Shown here: in pieces, positions 18,409 to 25,443 of the stretch
Numbering within the stretch: position 1 is the stretch's first letter
Layout: the number at the start of each line of letters is the position of its first letter
NCBI GenBank assembly: GCA_964464625.1
Contig: CAYXKD010000009.1
Location: forward strand, 1 to 52,048
Reading direction: 5' to 3'
DNA: 52,048 nucleotides
From: JAAZIN01 sp964464625
GTDB taxonomy: Bacteria; Bacillota; Dethiobacteria; DTU022
Made by a program: the position numbers and the translations under genes
Notes under the pieces: generated by a model
Told to the model about the DNA's origin: nothing
Database searches by the model: none
What the model saw: the letters and a program-made list of their open reading frames with translations, nothing else

Positions 18409-19248
18409 ATGCCTGAATTGCCCGAGGTCGAGGTCATCCGGCGGGAACTGGCCCCGCTGGTTTGTTCTAAAATATTTGCGTCGCCCCTCATTCACTTTGA
18501 AGGCGCGGTGCACTATCCTGAGCCGGAACATTTCTGCCGCCGTCTCCAGGGCCGTAGCATCGAGGGAGTGGGGCGGAAAGGCAAGTATCTGCTATTTCTG
18601 CTTGATTCGGGGACCCTTTTGGTGCATCTCCGGATGACGGGTATGCTGATCTACCGCCATGCCGGTGAAACTGCTGACCGTGACAGCCTGCGCCGGGAGC
18701 ATCTGAGAGCGGAGCTGCCCTTTACCGGTGGCGATGGCCTTGATTTTTACGATCAGCGCAAATTCGGCGGCTTTCGATTGCTTGAAGAGCGGGAGAAATG
18801 GGGCGCTGCCGGCCTGCCCCGCCTGGGCCCCGATATTTGGGAGGATGTGGATGAAACCGCTTTTTGGGGGCTCCTCCAGAAAAGACCCCGCTCCAGGATC
18901 AAGCCCCTGCTCCTTGATCAGGGTTTTCTGGCCGGCATGGGTAACATCTATACCGATGAGAGCCTTTTCCGCAGCGGCATTCACCCCTGGCGCCGCGTTT
19001 CTTCCTTAACGGAAGAGGAGAGCTGCAGGCTTTACCGCGCCGTCCGTGAAGTTCTGGCCGGGGGGATTGCCTGCGGCGGCACCACCACGAGCGATTACCG
19101 GGATGCCCTGGGCGGCACCGGCTTTTTTCAGGAACAGCTCGCCGTCTACAGGTGCAAAGGGGAGCCCTGCCCCCGCTGCGGCCACCCCATAGAGCGCACC
19201 GTCACCGCCGGCCGCGGCACCTACTTCTGCCCCCACTGCCAGAGTTAG
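18409..19248 (+). CDS. mutM: Formamidopyrimidine-DNA glycosylase
   Basis: A protein of 279 residues starting MPELPEVEVIRRELAP, with catalytic Pro2 and Glu3 intact. The conserved Lys lies in GRKGKYL. The helix-two-turn-helix region includes LLDQGFLAGMGNIYTDE, and the C-terminal zinc finger is C-x2-C-x16-C-x2-C (CPRCGHP to CPHC). It removes 8-oxoguanine and other oxidised purines. GGAGG lies upstream of the ATG. The stop codon TAG lies within a perfect palindrome (19245-19279). Confidence 0.97.
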   Translation: MPELPEVEVIRRELAPLVCSKIFASPLIHFEGAVHYPEPEHFCRRLQGRSIEGVGRKGKYLLFLLDSGTLLVHLRMTGMLIYRHAGETADRDSLRREHLRAELPFTGGDGLDFYDQRKFGGFRLLEEREKWGAAGLPRLGPDIWEDVDETAFWGLLQKRPRSRIKPLLLDQGFLAGMGNIYTDESLFRSGIHPWRRVSSLTEEESCRLYRAVREVLAGGIACGGTTTSDYRDALGGTGFFQEQLAVYRCKGEPCPRCGHPIERTVTAGRGTYFCPHCQS

Positions 19249-19279
19249 TAAACTTGGTGCCAGGCACCAAGTTTACTAA
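19245..19279. repeat. Perfect 35-nt palindrome at the mutM stop codon
   Basis: The arm TTAGTAAACTTGGTGCC (19245-19261), a single A, and the exact reverse complement (19263-19279) give 17-bp arms. It contains the GGTGCC-A-GGCACC core seen in REP-like palindromes. It has no U-tract, so it is more likely a mobile palindrome or mRNA-protecting element than a classical terminator. Confidence 0.85.
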
Positions 19280-19361
19280 GTTAGCCGCTCTGCCAGCTTC
19301 CAGCCCTTTCACCCCTTTGCCACTCTGTTCATATGATAGGAGAGTGAAAAGGCGGGGGGAG

Positions 19362-20024
19362 ATGAGGCTGCAAGTGGATTGGGGAGTGCCTTTGCTGCTG
19401 GCTCTAGCGGTGAGCATTGATGGTTTTAGCGCAGGCTTCTCCTGCGGCATTCGTAAATTGACTATTCCCTTTTCCTCACTTTTGGTTATCGCTTCGCTTT
19501 CGGCCGGGGCCATGGCCCTATCCATGCTGGCTGGCAGCGGGGTGGCATACCTTGTGCCGTACCGCTGCATTTCCACCCTGGGTGGGGCAGTTTTAATTCT
19601 CTTCGGCTTTTTTGTGATGGGGCAGCACTGGGGCGGTGGGGAAGAACAAGAGGAAAAAAGAGAGAAGAGGCCTCATCAACGCGGGGAAAATGGAGCAGTA
19701 AGTCACCGTCGCCGAAAAAAGGTTACCAACTTGCTGCAGCGGCCCGAGGAGGCCGATCTGGATCACTCGGGCATCCTGAGCGCTGCCGAGGCTCTGCTTC
19801 TGGGCTCTGCTCTTGCAGCCGATGCTTTTGCCGCCGGTTTTGGCGCCGCCCTGATCGGTTCGCCCCTATTTCTCACTGTCCTTGCCGTGGGACTGACCAA
19901 ACTGCTTCTGCTGCCGCTGGGCGTTATCCTGGGGCGGGCTGCAGCCGGCAGGGTTGCGCCTGGATATATTCCGCTGCTGGGTGGTGCAATACTAATTTTT
20001 ATTGGTATAATGAATCTATTCTAG
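19362..20024 (+). CDS. ytaF: Sporulation membrane protein YtaF (MntP-like)
   Basis: A protein of 220 residues from ATG 19362. GTG 19344 is an in-frame alternative; both have G-rich sites unusually close to the codon. Six transmembrane segments lie in two groups of three. They are separated by a highly charged cytoplasmic loop (about residues 85-130). Repeated small-residue helices with Asp, ALAVSIDGFSAGFSCG and ALAADAFAAGFGAAL, show the duplicated MntP/YtaF fold. The order mutM-ytaF-coaE is the same as in Bacillus, which supports the identity. Its precise role in sporulation is unknown. Confidence 0.88.
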   Translation: MRLQVDWGVPLLLALAVSIDGFSAGFSCGIRKLTIPFSSLLVIASLSAGAMALSMLAGSGVAYLVPYRCISTLGGAVLILFGFFVMGQHWGGGEEQEEKREKRPHQRGENGAVSHRRRKKVTNLLQRPEEADLDHSGILSAAEALLLGSALAADAFAAGFGAALIGSPLFLTVLAVGLTKLLLLPLGVILGRAAAGRVAPGYIPLLGGAILIFIGIMNLF

Positions 20025-20045
20025 CTCAGGGTGAGAAGGAAAATA

Positions 20046-20660
20046 ATGATCATTATCGGTTTGACCGGAGGGATTGGCTCCGGAAAAAGCACAGTGGCAG
20101 CCATGCTTGTCGAAAAGGGTGCCCTTCTTCTCGATGCCGACAGGATCGCCCGGGAAGTCGTGCTCCCCGGAAAGCCTGCCTGGTGTGAGATCAGGGAGTG
20201 GCTCGGGCCCACCATTACGGGACCGGGGGGCGCCATTGACCGCGTTAGCCTGGGGAAGCTAATTTTTAATGATCCTGCCGCCAGGCAAAGGCTGAACGAA
20301 ATCGTCCATCCCCGGGTTGCAGAAACATTTGCCGCCCGCACAGAGGAGATCAGGCGGCGCCAGCCCGGTGCGGTGGTAGTCTACGATGTGCCGCTTTTGA
20401 TCGAGGCGGGCATGGAGATGATGGTGGATCTGGTGGTGCTGGTCTATGTTTCCGAAAAGATACAGTTGGAGCGGCTGCAGAGCAGGGACAACCTTGCCCT
20501 TGCCGAGGCTCTATCCATGGTGAGAGCACAGATGCCCCTGGCGGAGAAAAGGGCTCATGCCGCTGTAATCATTGATAACAGTGGCAGCCTTGATGAAACG
20601 CGGCGGCAGGTCAACCATTTCTGGAAAGGGTTACCTGGCTGGAGAGAATCTCATGAATGA
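20046..20660 (+). CDS. coaE: Dephospho-CoA kinase
   Basis: A protein of 204 residues from ATG 20046 (AGAAGGA seven bases upstream; GTG 20031 is a weaker alternative). The P-loop is GLTGGIGSGKST, then LDADRIAREVV, and VVYDVPLLIEAGM is the typical lid and base-binding segment. It phosphorylates dephospho-CoA in the last step of CoA synthesis. Its stop overlaps the next start (ATGA). Confidence 0.97.
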   Translation: MIIIGLTGGIGSGKSTVAAMLVEKGALLLDADRIAREVVLPGKPAWCEIREWLGPTITGPGGAIDRVSLGKLIFNDPAARQRLNEIVHPRVAETFAARTEEIRRRQPGAVVVYDVPLLIEAGMEMMVDLVVLVYVSEKIQLERLQSRDNLALAEALSMVRAQMPLAEKRAHAAVIIDNSGSLDETRRQVNHFWKGLPGWRESHE

Positions 20661-21292
20661 GCAAGAAAACGGTGGTGAAGGGAACGCTGCGCCGGTTGAT
20701 AAGCCTTATCGCTTTCATTGCTCTTTTCGGCCTGGTCTGCTTTCTTCTGGGGAGTCCTCGCCTGGGGAAGATGTTCTATCCTTTCCGCTATCGCGGGGAG
20801 ATCATGGCGGCGGCGAAGGAGCAGCAGATCGATCCCCTGCTCATCGCTGCAGTGATCCATACGGAGAGCGGCTTTCAGGAAAAAGCGGTATCACCGCAGG
20901 GAGCCTGCGGGCTGATGCAGCTTATGCCCTCCACTGCCAAGTGGATTGCTGAAAAAAAGGGGGAAAGCGGCTATCATCGCGACAGGCTTTTTGAGCCGCA
21001 TTACAATATCGCTGCAGGCAGCTGGTATCTTGCCGATCTGCTGCGGCAGTTTGGCGGGAACGAAGTTATCGCCCTGGCCGCCTATAACGGGGGGCGGGGT
21101 CAGGTGCAGCGCTGGCTTGAAGATGAAACATGGGATGGCAGTGAAGCCAATCTGGAGCAGATTCCCTTTGGCGAAACGCGTGCTTTTGTGCGGCGCGCCT
21201 TGAAAAATTACCACAGTTACCAGGATCTCTATACAAAGGATACGTGGCTGCGGCGGCCGGGCGCTGCAGCAGTGCGGCAGCTTTCGCTATAG
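20657..21292 (+). CDS. Lytic transglycosylase (SLT domain), membrane anchored
   Basis: A protein of 211 residues. An N-terminal hydrophobic segment (about 14-32) serves as signal or anchor. The soluble-lytic-transglycosylase domain (about 50-165) has the catalytic Glu in HTESGF, followed by SPQGACGLMQLMPSTA, YNIAAGSWYL and ALAAYNGG. It cleaves peptidoglycan glycan strands to 1,6-anhydro products. Coupled to coaE by a 4-base overlap, as in many Firmicutes. Confidence 0.95.
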   Translation: MSKKTVVKGTLRRLISLIAFIALFGLVCFLLGSPRLGKMFYPFRYRGEIMAAAKEQQIDPLLIAAVIHTESGFQEKAVSPQGACGLMQLMPSTAKWIAEKKGESGYHRDRLFEPHYNIAAGSWYLADLLRQFGGNEVIALAAYNGGRGQVQRWLEDETWDGSEANLEQIPFGETRAFVRRALKNYHSYQDLYTKDTWLRRPGAAAVRQLSL

Positions 21293-21347
21293 AAAAGATG
21301 TACGAAAAATTATAAACAGAAAACAATGCACTCCGGGAGGTAGAACA

Positions 21348-22343
21348 ATGTATGAAGTGACTTTAATCCGCGGTGACGGGATTGGACCGGAAATTACAGC
21401 CGCTACGCTGACAGTGCTTAAGGCGACGGGGGTACAGATTGCCTGGGATGAGGTTGAGGCCGGCGAGGAGGCTTTAGAAAAATATGGAGATCCCCTGCCT
21501 GGGGAGACCATCGCTTCTCTGCTCAAAAACGGCATCGGCCTGAAGGGACCGCTTACCACAGGAGTGGGCTCGGGCTATCGCAGCCTTAACGTTGCACTTC
21601 GCCAGAAGCTCGATCTTTACGCCAATCTGCGTCCCGCCGTGAGCTACCCGCGGGTGAATTCTCTATACAGGGATATTGACCTTGTCGTGGTCCGTGAAAA
21701 TACTGAAGGACTATACAGCGGCGTTGAACATATGGTCGGCTCCGATGCCGCAGAAAGCATAAAAATTATTACCCGCCGCGCTTCGGAGCGGATTGTCCGT
21801 TTTGCTTTCAAATACGCAAGGCAAAACAGCCGGCACAGGGTTACAGCGGTGCATAAGGCAAATATCATGAAATTAAGCGATGGGCTTTTCCTGGAAGCGG
21901 CCCGCGAGGTGGCCGCCCTCTTTCCTGATATCGAATATGAAGAAAAGATCGTGGATAACATGGCCATGCAGCTGGTGCAGAAGCCTCATCAATACGATGT
22001 TATGGTCATGCCCAACCTTTACGGTGATATCCTATCAGATCTCTGTGCAGGTCTGGTGGGAGGGCTGGGTATGGTCCCTTCGGCTAACATCGGCGATAGC
22101 ACAGCCTTTTTTGAGCCTGTTCACGGCAGCGCTCCAAAATACAGGGGGCTGGACAGAGTGAACCCGGTGGCGATGATCCTTGCCGCTGCACTTATGCTGC
22201 GTCATCTCGGTGAAGATGAGGCGGCACAGCGGGTGGAGCATGCGGTGGCTGCTGTGCTCCAGGAAGGGAAGACGGTAACAGCGGATCTGAAGGGGACTGC
22301 GGGGACTGCTGCGATGGCCCGGGCTATCGCCGAAAAAGTTTAG
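21348..22343 (+). CDS. Isocitrate/isopropylmalate dehydrogenase family enzyme, probably NAD-dependent isocitrate dehydrogenase
   Basis: A protein of 331 residues with family signatures: IRGDGIGPEI, the substrate loop VRENTEGLYSGVEH, the catalytic Lys in HKANIMKLSDGLF, VDNMAMQLVQ with metal ligand Asp, MPNLYGDILSDLCAG, and the adenine-binding EPVHGSAPKYRG. The RENTEGLYSG loop fits isocitrate rather than isopropylmalate as substrate, and the short length fits NAD-type enzymes. It would supply 2-oxoglutarate. It stands alone, with a GGGAGG site before it and a strong hairpin after it. Homoisocitrate dehydrogenase cannot be excluded. Confidence 0.9.
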   Translation: MYEVTLIRGDGIGPEITAATLTVLKATGVQIAWDEVEAGEEALEKYGDPLPGETIASLLKNGIGLKGPLTTGVGSGYRSLNVALRQKLDLYANLRPAVSYPRVNSLYRDIDLVVVRENTEGLYSGVEHMVGSDAAESIKIITRRASERIVRFAFKYARQNSRHRVTAVHKANIMKLSDGLFLEAAREVAALFPDIEYEEKIVDNMAMQLVQKPHQYDVMVMPNLYGDILSDLCAGLVGGLGMVPSANIGDSTAFFEPVHGSAPKYRGLDRVNPVAMILAAALMLRHLGEDEAAQRVEHAVAAVLQEGKTVTADLKGTAGTAAMARAIAEKV

Positions 22344-22365
22344 AAGCCCCTCTGCTGAAAAGGGG

Positions 22366-22408
22366 AAAGTCAGTCTCCGGTGGGGAACCGGCGGAGACTG
22401 ACTTTCTT
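22366..22408. terminator. Strong bidirectional hairpin terminator
   Basis: AAAGTCAGTCTCCG (22366-22379) pairs perfectly over 14 bp with CGGAGACTGACTTT (22392-22405), with a 12-base loop. The plus strand continues CTTTG. A-rich sequence on the left side gives T-rich flank for the opposite direction. It lies between the dehydrogenase and a small minus-strand gene. Confidence 0.75.
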
Positions 22409-22417
22409 TGCCTGGGC

Positions 22418-22600
22418 TTAAGACAGCTTTTCTTCATCGTCCACCTTGTAAGTAGACGTATTCCCCTTGGGAACACTCTTCTTCTCTTTTTCCGGCAGCT
22501 TCTCGCTCAGCTCCCGCGCCACCTCTGTACGGAATTTTTCTTGTCCGCTTTTATCGACATTTCGCTTTTGTTGCCGCTCCCGATTATGCCTTTTGGCCAC
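22418..22600 (-). CDS. Small, highly charged hypothetical protein
   Basis: A protein of 60 residues from GTG 22600, preceded by AAAGGGGGG with about 6 bases of spacing. It is Lys/Arg/Glu-rich and hydrophilic, with segments AKRHNRERQQKRNVDKSGQ and KFRTEVARELSEKLPEK. It has no Cys and no membrane segment. It resembles small acid-soluble or other small spore proteins in composition, but I cannot match a family. It ends 13 bases from the strong hairpin shared with the dehydrogenase, consistent with a real convergent gene. Confidence 0.5.
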   Translation of the reverse strand: MAKRHNRERQQKRNVDKSGQEKFRTEVARELSEKLPEKEKKSVPKGNTSTYKVDDEEKLS

Positions 22601-22723
22601 CTTTTTCCCCCCTTTCGTCTTCCTGATATATTTTTTGCTTACAGAACAACTCTTATCCCCGGAGGGGTATAAAAAGGAGCGCATCTTGCAAACTAAAGGT
22701 AAATCAGCTCGAGGTGAGAGAAT

Positions 22724-22861
22724 ATGAACGAAGTTGATGAAAGCAAGCTCATGGGCCTGGGATATGCGGCGATCAAGTACGGAGTCTGGCTCATCGGGCT
22801 CATTGTGGTCCTTTTTTTTCTTTCCCGCTACCTCTTCCCCTTTATCCAGTCCCTTTTTTAG
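22724..22861 (+). CDS. Small single-pass membrane protein
   Basis: A protein of 45 residues with GAGGTGAG upstream of ATG 22724. A polar N-terminus (NEVDESKLMG) is followed by one hydrophobic helix (about 17-40, WLIGLIVVLFFLSRYLFPFI). No family is recognised. It lies 66 bases before another small membrane protein with the same orientation. Confidence 0.65.
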   Translation: MNEVDESKLMGLGYAAIKYGVWLIGLIVVLFFLSRYLFPFIQSLF

Positions 22862-22927
22862 AGCATGATGCATCACCAGGCTCTTTGCCGGGGAGTGGTC
22901 ACCTGCCATGAAAGGAGGGGAAAGTAG

Positions 22928-23107
22928 ATGATGAGCACCTTTCACATTATCCATATCGTCATCGGCCTTTGGCTGGCCCTGGTTAATGTGACCAACATCC
23001 TCATGCCATCCACGCTGGCCTGGAACAACCTGATTCTGGGACTGATTGTTGCCGGATACAATGTTTATTATCTTTTTGCCCACAGACATGTAGATGTACA
23101 ATCCTGA
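22928..23107 (+). CDS. Small two-helix membrane protein, SPW-repeat-like
   Basis: A protein of 59 residues from ATG 22928, with GGAGGGG eight bases upstream. The layout HIVIGLWLALVNV, then a proline and WNNLILGLIVAGYN, resembles the SPW-repeat pattern of a G-x-W helix followed by W-N-N and a second helix. A strong terminator follows. The role is unknown. Confidence 0.7.
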   Translation: MMSTFHIIHIVIGLWLALVNVTNILMPSTLAWNNLILGLIVAGYNVYYLFAHRHVDVQS

Positions 23108-23135
23108 AAACCTGTGAACATTCCCTAAAAAAGTG

Positions 23136-23168
23136 AAGGCCTCTGTGCAACAGCGAGAGGCCTTTTCC
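23136..23168 (+). terminator. Intrinsic terminator after the small membrane proteins
   Basis: AAGGCCTCT (23136-23144) pairs with AGAGGCCTT (23156-23164) over 9 bp, followed by TTCCTT. It has the form of a classical intrinsic terminator. Confidence 0.8.
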
Positions 23169-23345
23169 TTCTATTTACAGTTTCCCGGGAAATGATCTGC
23201 CCCAACGATGTACACCTCTATATTGCCCGCTGTCTGTGCTGCTTTCGTCTGTTCTACCCATAAAGGAATAGAAGAGAAAATAAAGAAATTAACAGCAGAG
23301 AGATATTTTAAAATACCAACAGGATGAGAAGGAGGTAAATATGCA

Positions 23346-24203
23346 ATGAGGGTTGCTGCATTTTCTCTTGCCGGAATAGCGGTGGACTCCCCCGGGGGCT
23401 ACACTGCCGGCCTTACTGCGCTTTTTGAAAAATTGCAGATCAATCTGGCTGTATTACCGGCCCATTCCTCTTTTCTCCTATACGCGGCGGAGCGGGGGCC
23501 TGGTGAAGCAGGTGGTTTTGTCCGCTGCTTTAAACTTTTCATGAAGGAGTCTGCAGAGTGGAATAAAAAATACCTGCAGCTTCACAGCAGCCTGGCGCGA
23601 AAAAACAATATTTACCTTGTGGCGGGGACAATGGTGGAGGAGGAGGGTGGGCGATTCTTCCATACATCTTACTGCTTCGGACCTGAGGGTGGAATCTGCG
23701 GCCGGCAGCGCCAGACTCATCTCAGCCGGGAAGAGCGCGAACTGGGCTTAAACAGGGGGGAGGAGCTGCATCTTTTCGATGTGGGGGGGATGAAAACGGG
23801 GCTCATTGTGGGAACCGATGCCCGCCATCCCGAAGTGGGCCGTATCCTGGCCCTGGAAGGCGCCCATCTCATCGTTCACAGCGGCGCCCTCACAGCTGCT
23901 TCCGAAAAAGCCGCTCAGCCGGCGGGTATCTGGGCCCAGGTACAGCAGAATCAGTTCTGGGCTGTTGAGGCGCAGCTTAAAAGGAGCATCTGCGGCCGTT
24001 CTTTTGATGCGCACTGTGCCGTTATCGGCCCCTGCGAGGTGACTCCCGGCATGACGGGATATCTTCATGAAGATGCTGAAAAAGATTACGCTCTGGCCGG
24101 GCTCGTTGACGCAGACCGCCGGAGGATTAAAAATGATTACCCTCTGCTAAACCTTCTGCAGCCCGGGGCTTACCGGGAAGAATTACCCAATCTTTACCGC
24201 TGA
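23346..24203 (+). CDS. Nitrilase-fold protein lacking the catalytic triad (putative pseudoenzyme)
   Basis: A protein of 285 residues with the carbon-nitrogen hydrolase layout. All three catalytic positions are changed. The Glu of LPE is Ala39 (LAVLPAHSS). The Lys of RKxHL is Gln123 (RQRQTHL). The Cys of ICYD is Gly156 (GLIVGTDARHPE). The surrounding motifs are well kept (LARKNNIYLVAGT, FHTSYCFGPEGG, GAHLIVHSGA), so the fold should be intact and the protein is not decaying. It precedes an intact paralogue by 47 bases in the same orientation, suggesting a regulatory or structural partner. GGAGG lies 10 bases before ATG 23346. Confidence 0.8.
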   Translation: MRVAAFSLAGIAVDSPGGYTAGLTALFEKLQINLAVLPAHSSFLLYAAERGPGEAGGFVRCFKLFMKESAEWNKKYLQLHSSLARKNNIYLVAGTMVEEEGGRFFHTSYCFGPEGGICGRQRQTHLSREERELGLNRGEELHLFDVGGMKTGLIVGTDARHPEVGRILALEGAHLIVHSGALTAASEKAAQPAGIWAQVQQNQFWAVEAQLKRSICGRSFDAHCAVIGPCEVTPGMTGYLHEDAEKDYALAGLVDADRRRIKNDYPLLNLLQPGAYREELPNLYR

Positions 24204-24250
24204 AAAGAGGCTGCTTTACCGGGCTATGATGATGAGGAGGAGGTAAAAAA

Positions 24251-25330
24251 ATGGCGCTCGATGGATGGAAAGAGAGGCTTTACCGGCGCTACCTTTACTG
24301 GATCTGCCGGCCTGCTCGGCTAAAAAGAAGGCTTTCCGCTCTGATCAAAGAAGGAGAAACTGCTCATCCCCTGCAGGGCAGCCGTCTAAAAGTTGCCGCG
24401 CTGCAGGTGGAGATTGAGCTTTTTAAAGAGCCCCTCGATTATGCCCTGGTGATGCACCGCCGCGTTAAAGAGGCCCTGTCTGCGGGGGCGCAGCTTGTGG
24501 CCTTTCCAGAGGACAACAACCTTTCGCTTCTGGGGATGCTCCCCGGAGTGGAGGAGATGGGGGAAGCTGTTTCCATCGAAGAGGGGGGAGAACCGCCTGC
24601 CGGGGGCGGCGCACCGGAGATCAGCGTTGCCGATGTGATCCGCTATACCGGCCCGGTGATGGCTCCATTTCTGGAGACCCTTTACTCCACCTTTGCCGCT
24701 GCTTACGGCCTCTACATCATGGCCGGCAGCTTCCTGCTGCCAGACGGTGATAAGGTGGTTAACCGCTCTTTCCTTTACGGTCCCGGGGGCAATCTTATAG
24801 GGACACAGGATAAGGTGCACCTCATGCCCATCGAGGTAGAGTGGGGAATCTCCGCAGGCAGTAAATTTAACGTTTTCGAGACAGGCGCAGGCAAGATGGC
24901 CGCACCGGTGTGCATGGATGCAACCTATTACGAGACTTTCCGCATCCTTGAACTTAAAGGAGCGGAGATCGCAGTTCTTCCCATTGCCAATCCTGAACCC
25001 TACAATTACTGGCTGGCCTTGCGCGGGATCTGGCCGCGGGTTCAGGAATGTCCCCTTTACGGGATTAAAAGCGCCCTGGTGGGGAGCCTGCTGGGCTTTG
25101 AATTCACGGGCCGGGCGGGGATCTTCGCGCCTGTGGAGCTGACCCCCGACGGTAGCGGCGTGCTGGCCGAAGTTGAGTCGCCTGAAAAAGAGGGGATGGC
25201 GGTGGCGGAGCTGGACCTGAAGGCGCTGCGTGAGCTGCGCCGCCACCATCCCTGGCGCGACAGCAACCTTGCGCTCTACAACCGCTACTTCCCCCGTCTC
25301 TACCGCACCCAAAATGGGGTCAGGTCTTGA
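24251..25330 (+). CDS. Carbon-nitrogen hydrolase (nitrilase superfamily), catalytic triad present
   Basis: A protein of 359 residues. After an N-terminal extension of about 45 basic residues comes the nitrilase domain, with Glu87 (LVAFPEDN), Lys188 (GTQDKVHLMP) and Cys221 (APVCMDATYYE). It should hydrolyse an amide, nitrile or carbamoyl substrate through a Cys thioester; the substrate is not identifiable. An insertion of about 30 residues lies between the Glu and the next core strand. The last residues NGVRS and the stop TGA are encoded by a REP-like repeat (25316-25343), so the native C-terminus may have been replaced. GGAGGAGG precedes ATG 24251. Confidence 0.88.
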   Translation: MALDGWKERLYRRYLYWICRPARLKRRLSALIKEGETAHPLQGSRLKVAALQVEIELFKEPLDYALVMHRRVKEALSAGAQLVAFPEDNNLSLLGMLPGVEEMGEAVSIEEGGEPPAGGGAPEISVADVIRYTGPVMAPFLETLYSTFAAAYGLYIMAGSFLLPDGDKVVNRSFLYGPGGNLIGTQDKVHLMPIEVEWGISAGSKFNVFETGAGKMAAPVCMDATYYETFRILELKGAEIAVLPIANPEPYNYWLALRGIWPRVQECPLYGIKSALVGSLLGFEFTGRAGIFAPVELTPDGSGVLAEVESPEKEGMAVAELDLKALRELRRHHPWRDSNLALYNRYFPRLYRTQNGVRS

Positions 25331-25343
25331 AAAGCTAGTTTTT
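25316..25343 (+). repeat. REP-like dispersed repeat, copy 2, overlapping a gene end
   Basis: GGGGTCAGGTCTTGAAAAGC followed by TAGTTTTT. The TGA inside it (25328-25330) is the stop codon of the nitrilase gene. Confidence 0.9.
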
Positions 25344-25443
25344 AGCAAAAATGAATTGTCATTGAGCATTTACCTGCTCTTATTTAAAAACCAACGCCTT
25401 TTCATGCTCTTTTCGTGAACAGCCCGGTACTGCACAGTGCAAT

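Noticed and set aside
22601..23101. Upstream extension of the small minus-strand charged protein to a 227-codon frame
   Set aside because: The extension runs antisense to two small plus-strand membrane protein genes that have better ribosome binding sites. Its composition looks like shadow translation.
24386..25369. 327-codon minus-strand frame over the nitrilase gene
   Set aside because: The plus strand encodes an intact nitrilase triad; the antisense product shows no family features.
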